A DNA stretch of 64,000 bases from Saccharopolyspora sp. NFXS83 (GTDB lineage: Bacteria; Actinomycetota; Actinomycetes; Mycobacteriales; Pseudonocardiaceae). Below the pieces are notes generated by a model. It was not told where the DNA came from and searched no databases. It worked only from the letters and a program-made list of their open reading frames with translations. Shown here in pieces: positions 8,035 to 15,497 of the stretch. Numbering within the stretch: position 1 is the first letter of the stretch; every line of letters starts with the position of its first letter. Location: NCBI RefSeq assembly GCF_026241095.1, contig NZ_JAPFGB010000025.1, positions 2,097 through 66,096 of the forward strand, read 5' to 3'. A program made the position numbers and the translations under genes.

Positions 8035-9173
8035 GTCGCCACCTCCGTAGGGGTGCGCGTCACCCGCGGCCGGAACATGCCGGTGACGATCTCGTAGTGG
8101 ATCGTGCCCAGCTTGTCCGCCCACTCCGCGGCGGTCGGCGCACCCTGCTCACCAGGGCCGAACAGGACGACCTCATCGCCCACCGCGACCGGATCGTCGT
8201 CGCAGCACACCACCAGCTGATCCATGCACACCCGGCCCACGACGGGCCTGCGGCGCCCGGCCAGCCACACGTCCATCCGGCCGGACAGGCTGCGCGGCAC
8301 GCCGTCGGCGTAGCCCACCGGCACCAGCGCCAACGTGCACTCGCGGTCGGCCGTCCACAGGTGGCCGTAGGACACGCTCTCGCCGGGGCCGACGCGCTTG
8401 GTCAGGACCACCTCGGAGCGGAACGTCATGGCCGGGATCAGCCCGTGGTCGCCCGCGTGCGGCACCGGGTCCAGCCCGTAGGCGGCGATCCCCGGGCGGA
8501 CCAGTTCGAAGTGCAGGTCGGGGCGGGTCAGCAGCGCCGCCGAATTCGCCAGGTGCCGGATCGGGGTGAGCCCGGCCGCGCGCGCCTGCTCGTAGGCGTC
8601 CTGGAAGCGGGCGGCCTGCGCGTCGATCGACGGGTGGCCCGGCTCGTCCGCGCACGCCAGGTGCGACCAGACCGCGACGACCTCCAGCACACCCGACGCC
8701 TGCGCCTTCGCCGCGCGCTCCACCAGCGCCGGCCACAGCTCCGGCGGGCAGCCGTTGCGGCTCAACCCGGTGTCGATCTTGAGGTGCACCTTGGCGACCT
8801 GGGACCGGGCGTGCGCGGCGGTCGCGATGGCGTCCAGCTCGGCGGCCGACGACGCGGCGAGCTCCACATCGGCCTCGACGGCCGCGGCGAAGTCGTCGCC
8901 CGGAACGTGCAGCCAGCACAGCAGCGGCGCCGCGATGCCCGCAGCCCGCAGCCGCAAGGCCTCACCGATGGCCGCCACGCCCAAGGCGGAGGCACCCGCG
9001 TCCAGCGCGGCGCGGGCCACCACCTCGGCACCGTGGCCATAACCGTCGGACTTCACCACCACCATCGTGCGGGCGCCCGAGCGCTGAGCCCGTTCAGCCA
9101 GCAAGGCGACGTTGTGGCGGAGCGCATCGACGTCAATGCGCAGGTCGGCGCGGTGCGCGGGCTGCTCAGTCAT
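8031..9173 (-). CDS. alr: Alanine racemase
   Basis: 380 residues from the ATG at 9173; an in-frame codon upstream would add an atypical tail. This PLP enzyme interconverts L- and D-alanine for peptidoglycan. The PLP lysine is Lys41 in VVVKSDGYGHG, and the second catalytic residue is the tyrosine in SVSYGHLW. HLKIDTGLSRNG and VRPGIAAYGLDP are typical family stretches, and the C-terminal beta-domain has GRVCMDQL. It begins a three-gene operon with overlapping ends. An extended -10 promoter lies about 75 bases upstream. Confidence 0.96.
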   Translation of the reverse strand: MTEQPAHRADLRIDVDALRHNVALLAERAQRSGARTMVVVKSDGYGHGAEVVARAALDAGASALGVAAIGEALRLRAAGIAAPLLCWLHVPGDDFAAAVEADVELAASSAAELDAIATAAHARSQVAKVHLKIDTGLSRNGCPPELWPALVERAAKAQASGVLEVVAVWSHLACADEPGHPSIDAQAARFQDAYEQARAAGLTPIRHLANSAALLTRPDLHFELVRPGIAAYGLDPVPHAGDHGLIPAMTFRSEVVLTKRVGPGESVSYGHLWTADRECTLALVPVGYADGVPRSLSGRMDVWLAGRRRPVVGRVCMDQLVVCCDDDPVAVGDEVVLFGPGEQGAPTAAEWADKLGTIHYEIVTGMFRPRVTRTPTEVAT

Positions 9174-9244
9174 GGCGCCGACATCGTCGCACACGCATTG
9201 CCGATCACCGCCTGGTTGTGAAGCAGACCCCTCATCACGTTCCT

Positions 9245-9253
9245 TGTATACCA
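9245..9253 (-). promoter_or_regulatory. Extended -10 promoter for alr
   Basis: The minus strand reads TGGTATACA, an extended -10 element (TGn plus TATACA at 9245-9250). No good -35 box is correctly spaced (TTGATC is only 11 bases away), as is common for extended -10 promoters. The predicted leader is about 65 bases. Confidence 0.45.
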
Positions 9254-9328
9254 CCCTTCGAGATCAACCGATCACGCTTCGTGTCCACGAGGCACCACAG
9301 CACCCCGGCTTGCGCCGGCTCAGGTTCC

Positions 9329-9379
9329 GAGTGAACGGACCGTTCGCCCAAACCCGTTGGACAAGCGGTCCGCTCACTC
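9329..9379. repeat. Double-palindromic intergenic repeat, single copy
   Basis: A 51-base element with two 23-base arms around a five-base loop (ACCCG). Only three positions of the arms fail to pair. Each arm holds its own smaller palindrome (GAACGGACCGTTC on the left). It lies beyond the nnrD stop and before the alr promoter, so it could end nnrD transcription. Confidence 0.8.
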
Positions 9380-9427
9380 CGTTCCAGCGGCGCCGTGGGG
9401 CGATGCCGCGAAGCGCGGGCGGTGCGA

Positions 9428-10930
9428 TCAGGTCGAGCGGAGGGTGCGGATCGCCGCCGGGAGCGCCGCGAGCAGCGCGGAAGCCCCGATCGGCGCACCG
9501 GCCTCGGTCTCCTCCCCTGCACCCCCGAGGGCGGCGAGCTCGGCGGCGAGGGAGTGCGCGTGCGCGGCGAAACCGCAGGCCAGCCACGGATCCATCCCCG
9601 TGGCCAACAGCGCCCCGATCAGCCCGGTGAGCACATCGCCCGACCCTGCTGTCGCAGGCCACGCGTGCGTCGACGGGTTGACCAGCACCCGGCCGTCCGG
9701 AGCGGCGATCACCGTGGTGTTGCCCTTCAGCAGCAGCACCGCGTCGTTCCGCCGCGCCACCTCGCGCGCCGCGGCGACCCGGTCCGGGCCGACCTCGCCC
9801 GCGAGCCGCTCGAACTCACCGGCGTGCGGCGTCAGCACCACCGCCGCGTCCGGATCCCGCGCGTCCCACAGCGTCGGATCCTGGGCGAACAACGTGATCG
9901 AGTCCGCGTCGGCGCACACCGGGCGCCCCGACTCCAGCACGTGCCGCAGCACCTCGCGCCCGCTCGCCCCGGTGCCGATGCCCGGCCCGACCGCCCAGGA
10001 CTGCACCCGTCCCGCATCGGCGACGGACCCGGTCGCCACCACCTCCGGCCATCGGGACCGCACCACGTCCGCGGCGGGCCCGGCGTAGCGGACCATGCCC
10101 GACGTCGCCTGCACAGCCGAGCCCGCGGCCAGCACCGCCGCGCCCGGATACGTCGCCGACCCCGCCGCGACGCCCGCGACGCCCTGCGAGTACTTGTCGT
10201 CCGACGCCCCCGGCACCGGCCACCCCGCACCGACGTCCGCCGGCTCCAGCACGAGCAGATCAGGCTCCGGAAGATCATCGCCCAGGCCGATGTCGGCCAC
10301 CACGACCGAACCCGACAGCACCGCGCCCGCCCCCAGCACGTGGCACGGTTTGCGCCCGCCGAAGGTGACCGTCAGATCCGCGTCGACCGCGGGCCCGTCC
10401 ACCGCACCCGTGATCGGGTCGACGCCGCTGGGCAGGTCGACCGCCACGATCGGCGCATCGACCCGAGCCACCAGCTCGGCAGCCACCGGACGCAGGCTCC
10501 CCCGCGCCGAGAGACCGATGATGCCGTCGATCACCAGGTCCGCGCGCTGCACCGCGTCCGTCGCCGCGGCCCCGATGCCGGCGGTGTCCGCACCCGGCCC
10601 CGATGCCTCCACGACCCGGCCGCCCGCGCGGCGCAACGCCGCCAGCCCGGCCGGATGCGCCTTGTCCGGAGCCAGCAGGATCGCGGTGACCCCGGCTCCT
10701 CGGCGGCGCAGCTCGGCACCGGCCCACAGCGCGTCCCCGCCGTTGTTGCCCGCGCCGACCAGCAACGTCACGTGCTGGCCCGCGGTCGCGCCCGTCGTCT
10801 CGGCCAGCAGCCGCGCGCCGTGCGCGGCGACGGCGAACGCTGCGCGGCGCATCACCACCGGCTCCGGGGTCCGGGCGAACACGCTGCGCTCGGCGGCCCG
10901 GATCTGATCCGGCGTCCACACTCCCTGCAC
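9428..10930 (-). CDS. nnrD: Bifunctional NAD(P)H-hydrate epimerase / ADP-dependent dehydratase
   Basis: 500 residues from a GTG start with GGGAGG five bases upstream. The N-terminal half (about 1-215) is the YjeF_N epimerase with VGAGNNGGDALWAG; the C-terminal half (about 225-495) is the ribokinase-like dehydratase with TPHAGEFERL, KGNTTVI and ATAGSGDVLTG, the last carrying the catalytic aspartate. Together they repair damaged hydrated NADH and NADPH. The gene lies between alr and glmS as in mycobacteria, although palindromic repeats separate it from both. An internal segment near KYSQGVAGVAAG is usual for the family. Confidence 0.95.
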   Translation of the reverse strand: MQGVWTPDQIRAAERSVFARTPEPVVMRRAAFAVAAHGARLLAETTGATAGQHVTLLVGAGNNGGDALWAGAELRRRGAGVTAILLAPDKAHPAGLAALRRAGGRVVEASGPGADTAGIGAAATDAVQRADLVIDGIIGLSARGSLRPVAAELVARVDAPIVAVDLPSGVDPITGAVDGPAVDADLTVTFGGRKPCHVLGAGAVLSGSVVVADIGLGDDLPEPDLLVLEPADVGAGWPVPGASDDKYSQGVAGVAAGSATYPGAAVLAAGSAVQATSGMVRYAGPAADVVRSRWPEVVATGSVADAGRVQSWAVGPGIGTGASGREVLRHVLESGRPVCADADSITLFAQDPTLWDARDPDAAVVLTPHAGEFERLAGEVGPDRVAAAREVARRNDAVLLLKGNTTVIAAPDGRVLVNPSTHAWPATAGSGDVLTGLIGALLATGMDPWLACGFAAHAHSLAAELAALGGAGEETEAGAPIGASALLAALPAAIRTLRST

Positions 10931-11022
10931 GGAGACCTCCCACTCGCGGTTGCTGCCGTCATACCCGATCACCGCGCCCCTGTCGCGCCACCCACCGCAC
11001 CGAACGGAGCGACACCGTTTCC

Positions 11023-11073
11023 GAGTGAACGGACCGTTCACCCAATCCCGTTGGACGAACAGGCCGCTCACTC
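11023..11073. repeat. Double-palindromic intergenic repeat
   Basis: The same 51-base design as at 9329-9379: GAACGGACCGTTC core in the left arm, loop TCCCG, right arm TTGGACGAACAGGCCGCTC. It lies between the nnrD start and the glmS end, next to two further hairpins. Confidence 0.8.
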
Positions 11074-11098
11074 CATCCGGAGAGCGCAGTGATTCCGC

Positions 11099-11145
11099 GT
11101 CAACGGACCGTTCGCCCAATCCCGTTGGACGAACGGGGCGTTCAC
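11099..11145. repeat. Double-palindromic intergenic repeat, diverged copy
   Basis: 21-base arms around the loop TCCCG. The left arm keeps the ACGGACCGTT core and CCAA end; the right arm reads TTGGACGAACGGGGCGTTC. It follows the copy at 11023-11073 after 25 bases. Confidence 0.7.
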
Positions 11146-11176
11146 CCGGGGCGGGTTCCCTCGGCTCCGCATGAGA

Positions 11177-11214
11177 GAACGGGCCGTTCGACGCGGTGGT
11201 CGAACGGCCCGTTC
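11177..11214 (-). terminator. glmS terminator hairpin
   Basis: A perfect 16-base stem (GAACGGGCCGTTCGAC and its complement) with a six-base loop lies 25 bases beyond the glmS stop. There is no T run. The stem contains the same GAACGGnCCGTTC core as the neighbouring repeats, so it may be a shortened member of that family working as a terminator. Confidence 0.6.
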
Positions 11215-11238
11215 AGAGGTGCGGTGCAGCGGCGGTGA

Positions 11239-13101
11239 TCACTCCACCGTGACGGATTTGGCCAGGTTGCGAGGCTTGTCCACGTCGTAGCCGCGGGCGC
11301 GGGCGATCTCCGCGGCGAGCACCTGCAGCGGCACCGTCGACACCAGCGGCTGCAACAGCGTGGCGACCGCCGGGATCTCGATCAGCTCGTCCGCGAACGG
11401 GCGCACCGCCTCGTCGCCCTCCTCCGCGATGACGACGGTGCGGGCACCGCGCGCCTGGATCTCGCGGATGTTGGACAGCATCTTCGAGTGCAGCAGCGCC
11501 CGGCCCTTCGCCGACGGCATCACCACGACGACCGGCAACCGGTCCTCGATCAGCGCGATCGGCCCGTGCTTGAGCTCGCCCGCGGCGAAGCCCTCCGCGT
11601 GCATGTAGGCGAGCTCCTTGAGCTTGAGCGCGCCCTCCAGCGCCACCGGGTAGCCCACGTGGCGCCCCAGGAACAGCACCGCCTTCGAATCGGCGAGCTC
11701 GCGCCCGAGCGTGCGCACCTGATCCACGGTGGACAGCGTTTGGCGCACCGCCTGCGGCATCGCGGCGAGCTCCTCGAACTCGCGCGCCACCTCGTCGGAG
11801 TACTTCGTGCCCCGCGCCTGCGCCAAGGCCAGTCCCACCAGGTAGTTCGCGGTGATCTGCGCCAGGAACGTCTTCGTCGCCGCCACCCCGATCTCGGGGC
11901 CCGCGTGCGTGTAGAGCACCGCGTCGGACTCGCGCGGGATCTGCGCGCCGTTGGTGTTGCAGATCGCCAGCACCCTGGCCCGCTGGGTGCGCGCGTGCCG
12001 CACCGCCTCCAGGGTGTCCGCGGTCTCCCCGGACTGCGAGATCGCCACGACCAGCGTGTCGCGGCCCAGCACCGGGTCGCGGTAGCGGAACTCGCTGGCC
12101 AGCTCGACCTCGACGGGGATGCGGCACCAGTGCTCGATGGCGTACTTCGCGAGCAGGCCCGAGTGGTAGGCGGTGCCGCAGGCGACCACGAAGACCTTGT
12201 CGATGTCGCGCAGGTCCTGCTCGGTCATCCGCTGCTCGTCGAGGACGATGCCGCCGTTGACGAAGTGCCCGCGCAGCGTGTTCTCCAGCGCCTCGGGCTG
12301 CTCTTCGATCTCCTTGAGCATGAAGTAGTCGTGGCCGCCCTTCTCGGCGGCCGAGAGGTCCCAGTCCACGGTGAACGGCTTCGCCTGCACCTCGGCGCCG
12401 TCGAAGTCGGTGACCCGGTAGCCGCCGCGGTCGATCGTGACGACCTGGTCCTGGCCGAGCTCCACTGCGTCGCGGGTGTGCTCGATGAACGCCGCGACGT
12501 CGGAGGCGAGGAAGTTCTCGCCGTCGCCGACGCCCACCACCAGCGGGGAGGACCGGCGCGCGGCGACGATCTTGTCGGGTTCGTCGGCGTGCGTGACCAG
12601 CAGCGTGAACGCGCCTTCCAGGCGACGCGCCACGGCGCACACGCTCGCGGTCAGCTCGCCCGCGGTCGGACCGGAGGCGTAGGCCGCGGCCACCAGGTGC
12701 GCCGCGGTCTCGGTGTCGGTCTCGCTGGCCATCTCGACACCGGAGGTCTCCAGCTCGGCGCGCAGCGCGGCGAAGTTCTCGATGATGCCGTTGTGCACGA
12801 CCGCGACCTTGCCCGCCGCGTCCCGGTGCGGGTGCGCGTTGCGGTCGGTCGGCGCGCCGTGCGTGGCCCACCTGGTGTGGCCCATGCCGCTGGTCGCCGT
12901 GAACCGGGAGCCGTCCTGCCCGGCGAGCTTGCCCTCCAGGTTCGACAGCGCGCCCGCGGCGCGTTCGACCGCGAGACCACCGGCGCCGTCGAGCATCGCG
13001 ACGCCCGCCGAGTCATATCCCCGGTACTCCAGCCGCCTGAGCCCGTCCAGCACCACGTCCAGCGCCTGACGATGTCCTACGTAACCCACGATGCCGCACA
13101 C
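11239..13101 (-). CDS. glmS: Glutamine-fructose-6-phosphate aminotransferase (isomerizing)
   Basis: 620 residues from a GTG whose second codon is the cysteine of CGIVGYVG, the N-terminal nucleophile exposed after removal of the first residue. The glutamine amidotransferase domain (about 1-240) has HTRWATHG; the two SIS sugar-isomerase domains follow (about 290-610), with SQSGETADTL and a C-terminal KSVTVE typical of the active site. It makes glucosamine-6-phosphate, the first committed step to UDP-GlcNAc; GlmM, encoded at 19284-20618, does the next step. Ribosome site is weak. Confidence 0.97.
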   Translation of the reverse strand: MCGIVGYVGHRQALDVVLDGLRRLEYRGYDSAGVAMLDGAGGLAVERAAGALSNLEGKLAGQDGSRFTATSGMGHTRWATHGAPTDRNAHPHRDAAGKVAVVHNGIIENFAALRAELETSGVEMASETDTETAAHLVAAAYASGPTAGELTASVCAVARRLEGAFTLLVTHADEPDKIVAARRSSPLVVGVGDGENFLASDVAAFIEHTRDAVELGQDQVVTIDRGGYRVTDFDGAEVQAKPFTVDWDLSAAEKGGHDYFMLKEIEEQPEALENTLRGHFVNGGIVLDEQRMTEQDLRDIDKVFVVACGTAYHSGLLAKYAIEHWCRIPVEVELASEFRYRDPVLGRDTLVVAISQSGETADTLEAVRHARTQRARVLAICNTNGAQIPRESDAVLYTHAGPEIGVAATKTFLAQITANYLVGLALAQARGTKYSDEVAREFEELAAMPQAVRQTLSTVDQVRTLGRELADSKAVLFLGRHVGYPVALEGALKLKELAYMHAEGFAAGELKHGPIALIEDRLPVVVVMPSAKGRALLHSKMLSNIREIQARGARTVVIAEEGDEAVRPFADELIEIPAVATLLQPLVSTVPLQVLAAEIARARGYDVDKPRNLAKSVTVE

Positions 13102-13390
13102 CCGAGTCAGCGTAGCCACCGCCGCCGAACCCCTCAGAACGGGCACGGCGCCCGCACCTGACGGTGCGACCCGGCGCCCCCGGTGCGCAGCGATCGTCCT
13201 CGCGCGATCATCGGCGCTGGTCAGCGGATCGAGGCGGGATTCGACGTGGTGAGCGCGGCGGATCGATCACCGCACCGGTACCCGAACGAGGACGGTCCGG
13301 CGGCCCGGAACCACCGGTGAATCTCACCCGAGGCGTCCGCCACGTCACGGGCGGTCCGCCTCGCGTGGGCGAGCCCACTGCCGCGTCGGC

Positions 13391-13396
13391 TACCGT
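13391..13396 (+). promoter_or_regulatory. -10 box of a likely leaderless gene
   Basis: TACCGT ends eight bases before the ATG at 13405, and no ribosome site precedes that ATG. Transcription would start at or next to the start codon. Confidence 0.4.
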
Positions 13397-13404
13397 GACC
13401 CACC

Positions 13405-14226
13405 ATGGCGCGGAATGCCAAGAAGGCGTTGGAAGAACTGTCCCACCGCGGACCGCACGAGGTGCTGCACGGCGACCTCGCGCTGGTCGGCCTGCCCGGC
13501 ATCGTGTGCACGCCGCGCAGCGGTCGCGGGCTGCCCGCCGTCGCGTTCGGCCACGGGTGGTTGCAATCGGCCCGCCGGTACACCGGGTTGCTGCGGCACC
13601 TCGCGTCCTGGGGCATCGTCGCCGCCGCTCCCGGCACCCAGCGCGGCCCGCTGGCCTCGCACCGGATGCTGGCCTCCGACCTGCGCACCGCCCTCGACAT
13701 CTGCACCGGCGTGCGCCTCGGGCAGGGCGACATCAGCGTGGACCAGGGCAAGCTGGGCGTCGCGGGGCACGCGCTGGGCGGCGGGAGCGCCGTGCTCGCC
13801 GCCGCCGACGACCCGCGGGTCCGCGCCGTGGCGACGTTCGCGGTGACCGAGACGATGCCGTCGGCGCTGGCCGCCGCGCACCGCGTCACGGCACCCGGAC
13901 TGCACCTCACCGGCGGGAAGGACCTGCTGGCCCCGTCCGTCGCGAACGCCGAACCGATCGCCGCGGCGTGGGGCGGACCGGTGCAGCTGCGCGACCTGCC
14001 CAAGGCCAGCCACCTCGGGATCACCGAAGGCAGGCACTGGACGGAACTGGTGCTGCACGGCAAGGCCGAGTACCGCACCCAGCGCACCACCCGCGCCTTG
14101 ATCACCGCGTTCCTGCTGCGCCACCTCAACGCCGACAAGCGGTGGGACGCGCTGCTCGACGGGGACGTCTCCGGCGCCGCCATCGACCAGGAGCACAGCC
14201 GAACGGCGAAGCAGCTCACGGCCTGA
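13405..14226 (+). CDS. Alpha/beta-hydrolase-fold protein lacking the nucleophile serine
   Basis: 273 residues resembling cutinase/dienelactone-hydrolase-like proteins. The fold landmarks are present: AFGHGWLQ near residue 47, an elbow at residues 121-127, GGKDLLAPS with the expected aspartate, and KASHLGI with the expected histidine. The elbow reads GHALGGG, so the nucleophile serine is alanine at residue 123. It may be catalytically dead or use another mechanism, perhaps acting as a binding protein. It diverges from glmS, in the region where mycobacteria also carry a conserved protein between glmS and glmM (from memory, Rv3438; not checked). Function unknown. Confidence 0.8.
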   Translation: MARNAKKALEELSHRGPHEVLHGDLALVGLPGIVCTPRSGRGLPAVAFGHGWLQSARRYTGLLRHLASWGIVAAAPGTQRGPLASHRMLASDLRTALDICTGVRLGQGDISVDQGKLGVAGHALGGGSAVLAAADDPRVRAVATFAVTETMPSALAAAHRVTAPGLHLTGGKDLLAPSVANAEPIAAAWGGPVQLRDLPKASHLGITEGRHWTELVLHGKAEYRTQRTTRALITAFLLRHLNADKRWDALLDGDVSGAAIDQEHSRTAKQLTA

Positions 14227-14308
14227 CCGGGCGGCGGCTCCGGTCGAATTTCGCACGGGCGCGGCAAAGCCGCCCTGCGCGGCGATCATGTCGGCCACAA
14301 TCACCGGC

Positions 14309-14989
14309 ATGAGCGCGCCGCAACCACCACCGCAGCCCGGACCCCACGGTTCCCCGCACGCCGCCCCGCCCCCGCAGGGCCACCCGCCGCACGGGTACCC
14401 GTCGCAGCCGGGATTTCCGCAGGCTCCGGGGCACCAGCAGTGGACCTCCCCGCAGCAGCCCGGGTTCCCGGCGCCGCAGCAGCTTGGCGGACCGGCGAAA
14501 CCCGCGTCGAACGGCCCGCGCATCACCTTCGCCGTCGTGCTCTGCGTGCTCGCGCTCTTCTTCGCCGAAGAGGGGATCGCGTCGATCCTGGGCAGCGCCG
14601 CCGCGTCGAGCATCGTCCTCGACGGGCAGACGCAGGTCGGTTTGAACATCGCGCTGTCGGTCCTGCGCGGCGCCGGGATCGTGCTCGCGGGTGCGTTCGC
14701 GCTCACGGCGGCGATCCTCTACTTCGCCCGGGCACGCGCCGCCCGGGTGTTCGCCGTGATCGCGGGCGGCGCGACGGTGCTCGGCTTCCTGCTCAACGCC
14801 TGCTACGAGCTGCACACCGTCGCGACGACGCACCTGCGGTTCAACTTCGACGACATCGTCGACACGCGATTCGTGATCGTCCTGGTGCTCGGCTCGATCA
14901 TCGCGGGCCTCTCGTTCGTCCCCGCGTTCAACGGCGGTCCCGCCGCGCGACCGCCGATGCCGCAGGGCTACCCGCCGCAGTACCGCTGA
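14309..14989 (+). CDS. Proline-rich four-helix membrane protein
   Basis: 226 residues if it starts at the ATG at 14309; an ATG 21 bases earlier (14288) is also in frame and neither has a ribosome site. A CACAAT sequence just before 14309 could be a -10 box for leaderless translation. About 65 residues rich in Pro, Gln and Gly (GYPSQPGFPQAPGHQQW) precede four hydrophobic segments (about 72-100, 115-145, 148-170 and 190-212), and a short PQGYPPQYR tail ends it. This tail-plus-membrane design is common in actinobacteria. I do not recognise a function. Confidence 0.7.
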   Translation: MSAPQPPPQPGPHGSPHAAPPPQGHPPHGYPSQPGFPQAPGHQQWTSPQQPGFPAPQQLGGPAKPASNGPRITFAVVLCVLALFFAEEGIASILGSAAASSIVLDGQTQVGLNIALSVLRGAGIVLAGAFALTAAILYFARARAARVFAVIAGGATVLGFLLNACYELHTVATTHLRFNFDDIVDTRFVIVLVLGSIIAGLSFVPAFNGGPAARPPMPQGYPPQYR

Positions 14990-15002
14990 CGCGGCGGGCG
15001 GC

Positions 15003-15470
15003 TCACCTCAGCCAGGTGCGGTTCGAGAAGTCGTCGTCATCGTCGTCGAGGACCGGCCGCCGCCGGGCCGCCGGGCGCGGAGCGGGACGCGGCGGCGGCT
15101 GCTGCCAGCCCTGCTGCGGCGGTTCCGGACGGCTCTGCTGCGGCGGTTCCGGCCTGGTCTCCGCGACCGGTTCCGGCCTGCCCGCAGGCACGGCTCGGGG
15201 TGGCGGGTCGGTGTACTCCTCCTCGTCGTCCTCGATGCCGACGTCGATCTCCGCGACCCGGTTGCGCTCGGCGTTCTCCTTCTCGGTCCGCTCCCGGATC
15301 CGCTCGGCCATCTTCTTCGCCGTGGCGACCGTGCTCTCGATGGAGGCCGTGGCCTTCTCCGCGCTCTCCCTGGAGCTCTTGGTGAGCTCGTGGCTGCGGT
15401 TCACGTCGTCGCTGACCAGCCGGTTCATCGACTCCCGGAACGCGCGTGCCTCCGGCGTCTCGGTGCTCAT
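15003..15470 (-). CDS. Hypothetical acidic, proline-rich protein of ESX module A
   Basis: 155 residues. The first 75 are hydrophilic and likely helical or coiled-coil (ESAEKATASIESTVATAKKM); an acidic run (DDEEEY), a proline-rich stretch with the repeat RPEPPQQ and an aspartate cluster before the end WLR follow. The gene starts 27 bases after the 895-residue WXG-type protein, so it is probably the third gene of that unit. No known domain was recognised. It could be a chaperone or a further secreted partner; this is only context. Confidence 0.7.
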   Translation of the reverse strand: MSTETPEARAFRESMNRLVSDDVNRSHELTKSSRESAEKATASIESTVATAKKMAERIRERTEKENAERNRVAEIDVGIEDDEEEYTDPPPRAVPAGRPEPVAETRPEPPQQSRPEPPQQGWQQPPPRPAPRPAARRRPVLDDDDDDFSNRTWLR

Positions 15471-15497
15471 CTCAGACGGTCCTTCCCCGCGTCACGC

